A stretch of DNA of 64,000 nucleotides from Aselliscus stoliczkanus. Taxonomy: Eukaryota; Chordata; Mammalia; Chiroptera; Hipposideridae. The translations under genes were made by a program, and so were the position numbers. The notes beneath the pieces were generated by a model that saw nothing but the letters and a program-made list of their open reading frames with translations, searched no databases and was not told where the DNA came from. The DNA lies in the NCBI GenBank assembly GCA_033961575.1, contig CM066730.1:156205523-156269522 (forward strand), in the 5' to 3' direction. Shown piece by piece: positions 31,151 through 42,110 of the stretch; position 1 is the stretch's first letter; each line of letters begins with the position of its first letter.

Positions 31151-31164
31151 ACTAATGGAAGAAT

Positions 31165-31430
31165 TCAGCCACCCATTCATTCATTCATTCATTCGTTCAT
31201 TCACTCATTCCCTGCTTGTGTTAGGCATGTTGCTAGTCTCTGGGGATATGAGTAAGAGATGAATCGGACCTAGTCCCAGCCTCAGGGGAAGGCACCGACT
31301 ACCTGGGGAGAGAGAGAGAATGGGAACAAGGTCCAGCATGAGAGGTGCTAAGAGGGAGGCATATGTGAAGGGGAAGTCTTCCCTAAGAGGTGAGAGAGGA
31401 TCTGGACCTTGAAGGGCATAGGACTTTGTC
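31165..31430 (-). repeat. (ATTC)n plus old L2-associated repeat
   Basis: (ATTC)n (31171-31209) followed by 'tgttaggcatgttgctag', 'tctggggatatgagtaag' and 'tcccagcctcaggggaag', the reversed L2-type 3' end and its usual neighbour repeat. Confidence 0.5.
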
Positions 31431-32465
31431 AGTTCATGTTCACAAGAACTTTGTCAATTCCTCTGTGCCTGAGACTCTGATATTTGAAGTAGGGGAAGGA
31501 CGTGAGATGGATCCTAATGAAGGAAGGGGCTGTCTTGATGCTGGTTCATCAGTGGTGAGCCTGGGCTGTGCTGTTTAGATAAATGAGTGTCCTGTCTTGT
31601 TTTGGGTCATTCATGGAATTGACCCAGGTACTTTCACATGTCCTCAGGAGCATTGTAAACAGGAGAGGGCCAGTCTGAGAATCTTTAGCAAGTTCTTTCC
31701 ATGGCCCAGTTGCACATGTCCTCTCTGTCCCACTCTTGCCCCTCATGGCTTCCCATCTGTCCCCCCACCAGGGCCCTCCCCCCGCTTTGCCTGCTGCCCT
31801 GACACTCTCTCCTCACCGGTGCTTATGTAGCTGTTCCTCGTGGCCCAGAGCTAATCTATGCCACGTGTTGAGTGCTTTCTCTTTCTATGCCCCCCAATAA
31901 GTGCCTCCCGGACACAAAGGTGTCTTTTAGTTTGTTTAGTTTGTCAACTAAGGCTTTGAAAGTTTAGGTCATTAACCCAGGGTTCCAGGGTTGGGAAGTG
32001 GGAGAGCTGGGAATTAGTACCACATCCCATCTGTGCTTCCCTTCTCCTGGGGCAAAGCCCTTGGATGGAGATTTCAAGTTACCGAATCTGTTCAGTGGCT
32101 TCCATTTCTGGATGTCAGTGGGGACTCACGGCCTAACCAGTAACTGACAGTTGGCCTGACCCATGTTCTCACTCATGTGACCTGCCAAGAGGCCTAGCAT
32201 ATGACCTGATATTTGGTTGACATTTGGTCTGACGCATATCTGGCTACATGGCCTACCATGTAGACAAACGGACACAAAAGCTGATGTATAGCCCCTCTCA
32301 GAGTCTTGAGCCGCCTGGTCACCCCTATTCCCTGAAGCTTAATCCAGGGCAGACGCAGACAGTGGGGCTATCGCTGAGAGGCAAGACTGTCCCTCCTTGT
32401 GAGGACAACCCACCAAGACCCACTGGGTAGATGGGACAGTGCTCCCATGCACATGCTCACACACA

Positions 32466-32513
<48 letters not shown>

Positions 32514-33885
32514 AGGGCTGGCACCCTCTGCATTGCCATGTGGAGCAAGCTGTTACCTTTCAGTGATGATAGATGCATCTCCACATGTCACTAGCTCTGC
32601 CTCCCCCCACATTCTATATACAGGACTCGCTGAGTAAAGTGGCTCTGCCTGACTGCCTGGCAGGGATGGTAGATGGTGGGACTGGGGGAGGGAGGGAGGA
32701 GTGGAGCCATTTGTCTGGGGCACCGGGAGGGGAGTTGGCCACTTACGGCTGTGATGGATGGCGATTCCGCTCTGCCATCTGTTGGGGCTGGCAGGCTGCT
32801 TAGCACAGCACTGCACACCTGGCTGGGGCGTCCCTGTAGAGCTGCGCCTGCCTTTGCTGGGGCCTGGGGACCAGGCTTTCGACACCCCAGGCAGAAAGGA
32901 GGCTGGCAGGGAGGAGGTACGCAGCACTCCCTGGGCCCCAGTGAAGGAAGATGGCACACATTCCAGGAAGAGGGCCCGGTGGGCCAGTCCTGTCCCTTGC
33001 CTGTTTCTTTACCCAGAGACTCTGCGAAGAGAAGCAGGGCCATGCATGGGCATTTCCGGGCAGGGCAGAGCCCATCAGAACTCAGCTGTCACATCCCTTG
33101 GCAAAGAATACATGCAAATCCTTTGGCACAGTATCCAGCACACGCGTGCTCAGTGGAAATATATCAAGCTGGACCAGAGTCCACACTCAGCTCCTGGGAG
33201 TGTCGAGACAAAAGATGCTTTCAAGGTCACCTGGCTACTTGGGTAGAAGATGGGAGATGTCTTGGCCCTGCTGTGCCCACCTTCTTGGATCCCAGAATGT
33301 TAGATTTTCAAGGATCCCGCGAGACCACCTACTCAGACTCATCTCATTTACAGATGGGACGCTGAGACACAGAGAAAGAGGGGCTGACTCAGTGGTTTCC
33401 AGCACCCTGTCCTTCCTTCTCTAACCCCTCTGCCCTCCCCTGATGGCTGTCCCGGGGCCTGTCACTGGACTTGCTCAGCCAAGCCCTGTCCAAGTGCTTG
33501 GGCTTAAATGATTGTCCTCTCCTCAGAGCCCTGCTGCTCCGCCCAAACCCTTGCCCATGGGGCTTACCCCACTCTCTCCTGCCTGCCATGCTGCAGAGGT
33601 TCTGTCTCTTCCTAGGAGCCACCTCACTGTCCACATCAGGGTCCAAGCCCCAGACTTGGATGGGGTGGCAGCCTGGGGGAGCCAGGGCAGTACTTGGCTC
33701 AGGTCTCATCCAAGGAGGCACCTTGGGGCCTGAGGAAGCAGTGCTCCAGGCTGGCCAGAGCTGAGCTGGCCCCCAGCCTCAGGATGAGGTGAAGTTAGAT
33801 GAGCCAAAGAGAATCCAAGAGTGGGACATCTTCCCCACACCTGACTTTGCAGGGAGAAACCCACCGCGGGTCCAGGCAAACGAGC
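31430..33885. other. Unique sequence, G+C-rich on the right
   Basis: 2.4 kb with little repeat apart from (CA)n. Overlapping open frames reach 230 codons (32673-33365, +), with others of 150-160 codons in the remaining frames and on the opposite strand. Simultaneous openness in several frames indicates low stop density, not coding. A reversed MIR trace is likely at 33300-33380 ('ctcatttacagatggg'). Confidence 0.4.
32451..32510. repeat. (CA)n microsatellite
   Basis: About 27 CA units, with CT interruptions at the left end (cacacactcacac). Confidence 0.95.
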
Positions 33886-34215
33886 TGATTTAGTGTAAAG
33901 TGGAGTTAGGTGTGCATCGATGGAGGCGATAGCACCAGCGGAGGCTTGGTGGCAAGAAAGGCCGCTGAAAGCATAACAAATTACGTTTGGCTGAAATAGA
34001 AACTGCAAAGAGGCATCCCATTTTGTGCCCGCCCTCATGGAATTGCTTCACTGTAGAGAGAGGAGATGTGGGTCTATGGTACAGAATACAAGGGGGAGAG
34101 TAAAATGCCCGCATTTCAGAGGGAATTAAGCGGAGAGGAGATGATACAGCTGCAATTTGGCACGGCTTCCTGAGGGAGATGATGGCATGTTAACTTCCGG
34201 GTCTTGCTGGAACGT
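33885..34215. other. Candidate conserved noncoding element
   Basis: Repeat-free, with retained CpGs ('gtgcatcgatggaggcgatag', 'attacgtttggctg') and AT-rich words ('gctgatttagtgtaaag', 'agggaattaagcggag', 'gctgcaatttggcacg'). The mixture resembles constrained regulatory DNA. Confidence 0.35.
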
Positions 34216-34379
34216 CCTTTCCGTAGGACCTGGGGACATGAGACCCCCTCAGGGATCTGGAGTAATAAATAGATGATTCCATCCTCTCTCTGAGCTCTGA
34301 CAAAGGAGGGTAAACCCCACCAGCCCAGGGTGTGCCAGGCAGGCAGCAGGTGCATCCCTCTAGGTGACATTCTCAGGAC

Positions 34380-34525
34380 AACTTGGGGAAAGGCATTATG
34401 CTTAGAGGTGAAGGGACGTGCCCGCGGGGTGAAGGGATGTGCCCGAGGTCACACAGCCAGGCGTGGGGACCACACAGTTGGCTCTCTGTCTGACTCCGAA
34501 GACTGTGCTTTCCTGGCACCACTAA
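34380..34525 (-). repeat. MIR-type fragment with local duplication
   Basis: 'gaggtcacacagccagg' and 'ctgactccgaagactgtgc' mark a reversed MIR. Directly upstream a ~21-bp unit is doubled ('gtgaagggacgtgcccgcgg' then 'gtgaagggatgtgcccgagg'; 34409-34449). Confidence 0.7.
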
Positions 34526-34659
34526 TGCCCTGTGGGAGACTCAGCCCCTGGCAGGTAAGTGGAGCTGCCCAGGGAGGGCTTGTTTCACCGGTTGGCATTG
34601 GCCACTGGAGGTGAGTGCTGAAATGCCAAGCTTGCTCCTGGAGGTGACAGCTGCTCTTT

Positions 34660-35260
34660 GTTTGCTAGGCAGCTGTGGGCTGTAGCATTCCAGATCCGGG
34701 AAAGACTGGCTCCCGGCAAAAAAGCAGGAGCATAATTTGGCTCCTCTTAATTGATTTGCAAATGTACTGAAGAATGGTGGTAATTCCTTTAAATTTTACT
34801 CTCATTCAAATTTCAGAGGTAAACAGAATGAGAAAGGAAAGTCAGCACCATATAATGGAGGAAGAAAAAGGTCTAGCCGTTTTATTTTATTTTTACCTTG
34901 GGCATAAGGGAAGCAAAACTCACTCTGAATACCTCATTATTTGAATTTCAAATATTTCTCTTGAGTGGAGCACAAAAGGAAACTTAAAAAAATATTAACA
35001 CAAAGTCACATATACGTACCCTCCTCCCCCCAACCATTCCTCCTCTTGAATATGTGACTCAGAATGTCCTAGTTTAGGTTATAATAGCACAGTTTCAAGA
35101 ATCAATCAGCCCTGGATAGATTTGTTTACTCTGAAGTGCTTAGAAAGGAGACCAATCAAAAGAACATTTATATCTTAAAACATTGAAATTATCTTTACCA
35201 AAGAACATTAGCTACAATCATTAATATTTGGGAATGCTTCTTTTGCTTGCAAAGTGCCCA
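34660..35260. other. Candidate conserved noncoding element
   Basis: Long repeat-free AT-rich block: 'ctcttaattgatttgcaaat', 'ctttaaattttactctc', 'cctcattatttgaatttc', 'aatcattaatatttgg'. The region lacks stop-free frames and repeat hallmarks. Confidence 0.35.
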
Positions 35261-35384
35261 AATTCGGCTGAGCCCAGAGGTCAGTCTGTGGAGGAAAGTG
35301 AGGAGGTGGTGGTTCAGATGAAAGCACAGCATGCTGGAAAGAGCTCAGTCACTCACTTACTCACAAGGCAGCTATGAAGCAGTA

Positions 35385-35610
35385 TAGAGATTTAAACCAT
35401 AGGCTTTGTAGCCAAGCAGACGTAGGTGAAAGTCCCTGCTCTACCCTGTTATTGACTGAGCTACTCTGAGTGAATGATTGAACTGCTCTGGGCCTCGGTT
35501 TCTGCATCTGTAAAATGGGCTTAATAATAGTGTTGGGCAAAGAGTGCCTTTTCAACACACTTAGCATAGGATGGGTACAAAGTCAGTACTCAATAAATGG
35601 TAGTGATTTC
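35385..35610 (+). repeat. MIR SINE, near full length
   Basis: Forward MIR: 'aggctttgtagccaagc', 'gcctcggtttctgcatctg', 'taaaatgggcttaataatag', 'gcataggatgggtac', 'gtcagtactcaataaatgg'. Confidence 0.85.
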
Positions 35611-35634
35611 ATCGCCTTTGCTCTCAAGTGCTCC

Positions 35635-35745
35635 TATGTACCAGGTGCTGCTAAGTGTGGGGATCAAATGGTAAACCAAACAACACGGTACCTCTCCTCC
35701 CCAAGCTTACTATCTAGTGAGGAAACGGGGCAATTACAACATCAG
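35635..35745 (-). repeat. L2-associated old repeat fragment
   Basis: 'ctcctatgtaccaggtgctg' and 'cccaagcttactatctagtg' recall 'tatgtgccaggcactg...gagcttacagtctagtg'. Short and diverged. Confidence 0.45.
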
Positions 35746-35749
35746 GTTG

Positions 35750-35890
35750 CTCAAGAGACTGGGTTTGGATGCTGGCTGAACCCACTTCTTAGCTGTATGA
35801 CCTGGGCAAATCACCTAACCACCCTTATCCTAATTCCTCATCTGTGACATGGTAAGGAAACTGCCTGACACTCAGGGAGGTCATGAAGCC
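35750..35890 (+). repeat. MIR SINE fragment
   Basis: Forward MIR: 'gactgggtttggatgctg', 'cttagctgtatgacctggg', 'aatcacctaaccacc', 'tcctcatctgtgac'. Confidence 0.78.
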
Positions 35891-36059
35891 AAGGAGAGGA
35901 AGCGTAAGGAATTGTGGACAGGCTGGAGGGCTCTGTTGTGGCAGAGTGAGGTACTAGACAGGAAAGTTGTGTTCTGGTGTGAGTAACTCTCTAGGCCCAG
36001 GGCCCAAGTGCAATCAGGAATGAACATCAAGGAGTTCTGTCCCTCTGGGCCAGGTTTTC

Positions 36060-36250
36060 CGGGACTCTCTGGCTCTGACTGAATGGCCTTATGTGGCCCA
36101 TCATAACGAGTATGTATGTTATCCTGAAGAAAATGGGGCTGATGGCGGCTTTCAAGTGGGAAAGTAATGGGATCAGACTGGGCTTGGGAGAACAATTCTG
36201 ACTGTATGGAGGGTGGGCTGGAGGCCAAGGGCTCAGAAATAGGTGACAAG
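36060..36250 (+). repeat. Ancient interspersed repeat, class uncertain
   Basis: 'ggccttatgtggccc', 'cctgaagaaaatggggctg' and 'aagtaatgggatcagactgg' follow the old L2-associated repeat ('ggccttgtaggcc...gaagccactgg...gtgacatgatc'). Confidence 0.45.
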
Positions 36251-36269
36251 GACTCTGATTAGTGTTAGT

Positions 36270-36605
36270 CGGGATCCTCTGAGCCCTCTTCTCAACCGGC
36301 CTTGTCTTTGGTTTTCCATTTGTGCTCTGCTGAGCCCATGTTTAGCAAGAATCCTGCCAAACCACTTTAGTAAGAATCCCCCAACCTTTGATGCCTAAGC
36401 AAGTGCCTCTTAGTAATTTTCTATCCACTGACTCTCTCCCCGTGCCCTTGGACCATAAACCCCCAGTTGCCCCTGCTGTATTTGGAGTTGCGTTCATTCC
36501 TGTATTGAAGTCTCTCTCCCCTACTGCAGTAGACCAAATAAAATCTGTGCAGCCATTTTTAGCTAGTGTCTGGTGCAATTTTACTTTGATACAGGTAAAT
36601 GCCAC
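36270..36605 (+). mobile_element. Solo LTR of an endogenous retrovirus
   Basis: 'gtgcccttggaccataaacc' (TATA-like), 'cagttgcccctgctgtattt', 'gtagaccaaataaaatctg' (AATAAA at 36538-36543) then 'gtctggtgcaattttac' reproduce the U3-R-U5 order of an ERV LTR. I think of ERVL-type LTR16/LTR33, uncertain. No retroviral genes flank it. Confidence 0.6.
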
Positions 36606-37160
36606 ACGGAGCATAAGGTGATGAGAACTGAGAGGCTGGAGAGGAGAGGACATGCTTTGAAGGTAGAATAGAAAGATGGGTTGCAGGGTCAAGGAGAGGA
36701 AGGAGCTGGGCGCCCATCGGGGGCTTCCAGGTGGAGCAGCGGAGATGTGAAATCTGGGAGAGTAGCTTTTGGGATGAGAATACCAAGTCTGTTTTTGGAC
36801 TGTTGGCTTTGACCCAGTTTGCCTTTTGTGCAAACCCTTTGGTGTTTTCCTTCCAGATGCCACCCTTTTTGAGCTTCCCCACCTTGTTCCCAAGGTGACC
36901 ACTGAGTTCCATCTGGGCCTGCTGCCTCTCAGCAGTTCCCCTTCCCCTATCAAAATGGTGTGTCTTATTCCCTCAAGGACCTGCTCTCCCTGTGTCAGGT
37001 GCCTAATTTAAACAGCAAATCTGGGCTAACAAATGCATGCCTTCCTCCACTCAGCGGATGTATTTGCATTTTAACAGGGACATTTAGGAGGTAATTCCTG
37101 TACCCCAAAGACAATGAAATGAGGTTTCAGAGGACATAGACTGATGGTGGAGGAAAGATT
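36605..37160. other. Unique noncoding sequence
   Basis: No repeat recognised. The 203-codon minus frame (36342-36953) runs through the solo LTR and is spurious. Confidence 0.35.
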
Positions 37161-37164
37161 TAGA

Positions 37165-37370
37165 GAGTAGTGCAAAGAGCTTGCTGAGCTTTGAAATCAG
37201 GCCAGGCTGAGTTCAAATTCAGACTCAGAGAAATTCTTACCCTTAGCCTGGCTGCTTTGGCAGGGGCATTATTGTCTCCTTTGCGGAGCTAACCTGCTGT
37301 ACCTTGAACAACTCCCTCACCTTCCTGGACCTCGGTTTCCTCATGGGGAAGGGAGGATAGTCATGCCTCC
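37165..37370 (+). repeat. MIR-type SINE, diverged
   Basis: 'gctgagttcaaattcagact', 'accttgaacaactccctcac' and 'cctcggtttcctcatggg' follow forward MIR order, with an extra segment in the middle. Confidence 0.5.
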
Positions 37371-37639
37371 TTCATGAGCAGCTACACATAGCTTCCCTGT
37401 GCCAGTCAGCGTCTCCTCATCCCCCAACCCCACTCCAACACACGCACTCTATGGTCCTCTCCCTCATGGCTGGCAACCTGCTCACTGTATTCCTTTCTCT
37501 CCCTTGACCTTTGTGTGTGCTGGGTGTTTGGTCTGAATCCCTAGGACAAGAGAATTCCAGCTGGCAAGCTTGTCGTTTCTAAAGATGGATGGAGAGGTTC
37601 ACCCTTGTTGCATTGCAGGCCAGGAGCAGCAGAAACTGG

Positions 37640-38060
37640 GGCTCAGCAGAAGGCGGCCCTATAATTAATCCCCCAGCTTTCTCACCACCATTGTCTCTTT
37701 CCTATTGAGATCAGCCAATTAGCAGTTCTGTACTCCTCTGCGTGGCAGCCACTTATTAGCCAAGACAAAGACAGCATTGATTCCAATTTGTCTTGACTTT
37801 GGCTGTCTCTGAAGTTAAAGATTGCATTTGGGTAGCAACGCTGGGGGAGAAATGCAGGGGCAATGTAAAGAGAGCACCTAAAATTAGTTGAAATAATTTT
37901 AGCTCTATTGTGAATGGCTAAGCTAAATATAAACAGAAGAGAGAAGAAAAAATCTTCCTAATGTTAATTACCATACGCATTAAGCACCCCAAAATGAGGC
38001 GTACAATTTGTTTGGTGACACTCTGATAATTAAATCATTTTCTCCCATTGAGGCTCCTTG
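37640..38060. other. Candidate conserved noncoding element
   Basis: Strongest such block by eye: 'ctataattaatccccc', 'gccaattagcagttc', 'acttattagccaagac', 'aaattagttgaaataatttt', 'gttaattaccatacgc', 'tgataattaaatc'. About ten TAAT/ATTA cores in 400 bp, no repeats, sharp borders. Probably a homeobox-rich enhancer, inferred only. Confidence 0.45.
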
Positions 38061-38294
38061 CAGGTTTGTGCAGAGCCTGGCTCTTCCTGAGTCATTTTCT
38101 CTGGCCCTGAGGGAATGCTTAAAATTCTGCTCCCCAAGTTTCTTCACCCAGTTTTTCTACAGTCCAGGCGAGCCGTGCTATGTTACTGTTCACTTGAGTA
38201 ACCACTCAAGTGATAATTGGGTCTTGGGCCAGCCTGTCTGAATCGAAGGACCACTCATAAGAGGCCTGATAAGGATATACAAAACACAGAATGT

Positions 38295-38734
38295 CAGGGC
38301 CGGCCGAGGGGCGCATTGCTTAAGAGCTGGCTTGGGATGCCAGCGGCCCTGGTTTGGATCCCACATATGAGGGCCAGTGACACTGCCCTCTACTGCTAAC
38401 AACAGCTCCACCTGAAGCTGGGCTGTGAGCTCCGGCGACGGTGTAGGCTGCAGCCCCTGCTGCCATAGGCTACAGTGAGTGGCCGGCAGCCAGCGTGAGC
38501 GGCTGGCAGCCAGTGTGAGCTGCCAATAGCTGCAGTGAGTGACCATCCAGAGGCCGGTGACCTATCTGCCTCATCTGGGAAGAGCGCAATGACGATACCA
38601 ATATGGGCCAGTGAAGCAACATCCTCTGCAACTAGACTGAAGAACTAAAAGACAGCAACTTGTCTGTTCCCCTTCCTCGATTCCCCAATGCTATTCCCTT
38701 CCCCCAATTCCCCAATAAAATCTTTAAAAAAAAC
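38295..38734 (+). mobile_element. Long tRNA-derived SINE (~440 bp)
   Basis: Head 'gggccggccgaggggcgc', B box 'ggtttggatccc', 'gggccagtgacactgccctc', tandem 'gtgagcggctggcagccag' units (about 38475-38525), 3' part 'cctcatctgggaagagcg', end 'ttccccaataaaatcttt' plus A tail. Perfect 12-bp TSD aacacagaatgt (38283-38294; 38735-38746). Confidence 0.95.
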
Positions 38735-38747
38735 AACACAGAATGTT

Positions 38748-38748
<1 letters not shown>

Positions 38749-38828
<80 letters not shown>
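38749..38828. repeat. (GT)n(GA)n compound microsatellite
   Basis: About 16 GT units (38749-38780) switch directly to about 22 GA units (38781-38828). It lies just after the TSD of the SINE. Confidence 0.95.
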
Positions 38829-38830
<2 letters not shown>

Positions 38831-38848
38831 GACTGTGTGAGTGCATGG

Positions 38849-39020
38849 CTGTATCAGTGTGAAGGTGAGTGTGAATGTGAGTTTATAGGTATGTCAGTGT
38901 AAAGGTGAGTGTGTGAGTGTGAATTCATGAGAATGTCAATGTGAAGGTGAGGTTGTGTGTGTGCAAATGTTCTTCCAAGTGTGAAAGTGAATATCTCAGT
39001 GTCTATATGTCCTGACTGAG
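38849..39020. repeat. Degenerate ~40-bp minisatellite
   Basis: Units begin 'gtatcagtgtgaaggtgag' (38851), 'atgtcagtgtaaaggtgag' (38891) and 'atgtcaatgtgaaggtgag' (38933), spaced 40 and 42 bp. The array decays to the right. It probably grew from the adjoining GT/GA tract. Confidence 0.8.
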
Positions 39021-39114
39021 CAGGCTTGTGTGTGTGATGGCATGGCATCCACATCTGAGTATTTGTACAAGTCGTGTTTTTTTAGATGGTCTGTAAACCA
39101 AGGTCAAATTTTAG

Positions 39115-39660
39115 GTTTGTTTCTTCTTGGTGGTACAGCAGTCTCCAAAGCTGACTCCTAACAAACCCTGCCTCCTGATATATCACACTGTTGTGTAGTC
39201 CCCTCCCACGTGGAGTCTAGGATGGCCTGTGACTCTTAACAAAAAAGATGTAGCGAAATGGTGCTATGGCACCTCTTGGTCTAAGACGTAGGAAGTCTTG
39301 AAGCTTCCTCTTTTGCGCATTTTTGAGTCCTGAACTGGCTACCATATTGGAGAGAACATATGAAAAGACCACGTGGAGGAGAAGACCTGAAACTCCATGT
39401 AAAGGAAGAAGAACCCTAACCTTCCATCCACTCCCATCAAGCATGAGACATTTGAATGAGCCACCTTATATGTAACAGCCCAGCCAAGTCCCCAGATGAC
39501 TGCACACTCAGTTGACAATACTTGAGCAGAAGAATCACCCAACTGAGCCCAATCAACCCTCAGAATCAACTCTCAGTAAAATGGCTGCTGTCTTGAGTCC
39601 CTAAGTTTTGGAGTGGGAGTGATTCGATAGTCACAATAGATAATTAAAATACCTGGGTAA
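39115..39660 (+). mobile_element. MLT1 LTR (ERVL-MaLR)
   Basis: Forward MLT1-type: 'gtgtagtcccctcccacgtg', 'gatggcctgtgactc', 'accacgtggaggagaag', 'cccagatgactgcacac', 'cacccaactgagccc', 'cctaagttttggagtgggag', 'cacaatagataattaaa'. Almost the whole LTR is present, with no internal retroviral sequence. Confidence 0.88.
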
Positions 39661-40385
39661 TAGGTCCTCTCCCCATCTCTCTAGCCCTGCACAAGAAGGG
39701 ATTGCTGACCTAGGATATGTGTGAGGGGGTTGGGGGCAGACAAGGTACTGGAGAAGGTAAAGCTACTACTCCATCCTCCCTGCCCCTCCTTCCTGTTCAT
39801 CCTCTTTTCTTCTCTTCCAGGCTGGGTGTGAAGAGCCTGGGCTTAGGCCTGCCTTAGTCGAAGTGAATGATTGGTGTTTGATGTCTTGCGTGGCAGTCCC
39901 CTCAGAGCAGGATTGCAGGCCTGTTGGAATTCCACCAGCATGCCACTGGGCAGACAGACATTTGTTTGAGTGGGTAATTTCATCAAGGAAGAGAGGCTGT
40001 CTGCACTGTGCTTGGAATCCTAATGGGTGAGGCCACTCAGAGAACACATTTAAAGCTGGGAGCATGGTAGCTGGGCCCCAGCGAGTGCCTAAGCTCTGGT
40101 TCCCACCCTGGCATTCAGACCCATTTGAAGACTGAAATTAGAAAAAAAAAACAGGATCTATTTACACAGTGGTCCAAGAGCCTCCTGGAAAAAAAAAACT
40201 CACCTTAAGAGAAGAAGGAGAAGATGGTAAAATCTGTTCAAGGCAATAGGCCAACCAGGAAGGAAGATCTGAGCTTAGGGGCATTTTCTCTTGGAGGGGT
40301 CCCCAGCACAGCCCCCGGGCCTGGCTCAAATCCTGGGGCAAGAAGGCTGAAATAAGAGAGAGACCCTCAATGTGTCTGCTTTCCT
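39660..40385. other. Unique noncoding sequence
   Basis: Two A-runs (40143, 40189) but no element termini. No gene. Confidence 0.4.
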
Positions 40386-40865
40386 AGGCTGTAACAGAAG
40401 TCCACTCAAGCTGGCTTAAGCAGAAAAGGAACTGAGTTACAAAGATATGAGTACCTCAAGGATGGGCATGTAGTCGGGCCCCAGAGGGCGGAGGTCAGGA
40501 GCTCCCTCACTTTTAGTTTCTGTGTCCTTCCCGTCTGTCTGCACATCACCTTTCTCTGCTTCTTCATACTCACAGTGGGACATGACAGCTCCCAAACCTG
40601 GGGTTCATGTGCACAGTTCCAGCCACCTGCAGGAAGGAAATGGTATTTGGCAGTCCTCATTCCAGATTCCTGAGTGAGAGATCTGATTGGTTCATCTGGG
40701 TCAGGTGTCTCCCTTGACCCAGTCAGCTGGGGTAGGAGGCATTGTCTGGCATTATTACAAACACAGCTTTCAGGGCTGCCTCTGTGCAATGAGGAGGCCG
40801 TTTCCAGAGTAAGGCTGGCAATCACTGACTTCCGGTTTCCTGAGAGTTATCCACTGTGTCTACCA
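40385..40865 (+). repeat. Medium-reiterated repeat, class not recalled
   Basis: 'actcaagctggcttaagcag' at the left, 'gtgagagatctgattggttc' and 'gtcaggtgtctcccttgacc' in the middle. The overall order matches a common MER-type repeat whose other copy is at 50345-50830. Confidence 0.45.
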
Positions 40866-42110
40866 TCACTATAAGACACCAAGCGTTCAGGGCATCGACT
40901 GTGTGGGCCCACATTTGTGGCTGTGGTGGGCAGAGCTAGGACTAGAGTGACATAAGCAAGGCCCCTAGGGAGTGAACTGTAAGGCCTTCCTGATGGGCAT
41001 CGGTAGTGTGCAAGGTGGACCCTGGCATGGTCCTGAGTGTGGGCACCTCCTTAAATTGTGCACCCCGGGTGCCTCATTTGCCTCCCTTTAGCCCTAGTCC
41101 TAGCCAGGGGAGTCTGCACCCCCACTGCATGCAGCACTGGTATCCTGGACACTGGCACCCTCAGAGTAGGCAGTGAATGTCTGCAGGGTAGTACCGTCAC
41201 CCTGGGAGGGTGGAGATGGCACCTCTGTTGCATGTGGGGTTGGCAGTAAAAGGGCCATCGTTTCAGTGGGTCATAGTGTAGCAGAGTCGACACAGTGACC
41301 TGAGTGTACATAAAATGCTCCTGGGAGGTCCTGGAGCTTTGTGGGGGGACTTCAGGTGGGGGTGGGATAGAGTCAAGTATGGGTTGGGGGCAGAATCAGA
41401 GATGCCGGCTTGTCGCTTACTCTGAGCTTGTTTTTACACCTCAGGCTGGCATGGCTTGGAAAACAGGTCACATCACTGTGACGCCCAATGTCACACTTTC
41501 CCATGCCCACCGTCATCTGGTCATCACAATAGCCCTGGGCATGGAGAGGCATATTATCATCACGCATGCATATAGGAGCAAACGGCGGCTCAGAGGGCCA
41601 CACCGCTGACCCAGCAGCCTACAGCATGGACGTTGAGAACTGGAAGGGTCCACAGAGAGCTCTGTTTTGGCCTCCTCTCTGCACACACGTCAACAACGAG
41701 GGCTGGACGGTTGAAGTGTCTTCAGGATTACACAGTGAGTGAAGCAATGGAAAGAAACCTCCCTGGATTTTGTTGTTTATTTTCCAGTCGCTGTCTATAT
41801 TGCCCAACCCAAATGAAGCTTGATAAGTACACCCTGCACTTCCAAACTGGGGACAAAACACTCCCAACCTGGTGTGTGTAGCATTGGTACCCAAACCCTT
41901 GCAGACTGTTTGGAAACCGCATTGGGCTTCTCTGCCCGATTCCCCTCCCTTCCCCCACCTCCCCCAGCTGTCTCTTTGAATTCAGCGAATGTGGCGCAGC
42001 TCATCTAAAACTTGCACCAGGTCCTGCTCTGCTAGAAGATTCCATCCTGTTCCTGGCAGCCCCCAGGGGCTCCCCTCACCTTGAGGGAAAACGGAAAGGC
42101 CAGGTAGCAG
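40865..42110. other. Unique noncoding sequence
   Basis: A diverged reversed MIR is possible at 41500-41610 ('catcacaatagccctggg'). Otherwise no repeat or coding feature. Confidence 0.35.

Noticed and set aside
32673..33365. 230-codon plus-strand frame with 150-160-codon frames overlapping on both strands
   Set aside because: Several frames are open at once in G+C-rich DNA. No domain, no splice context, no initiation context that stands out.
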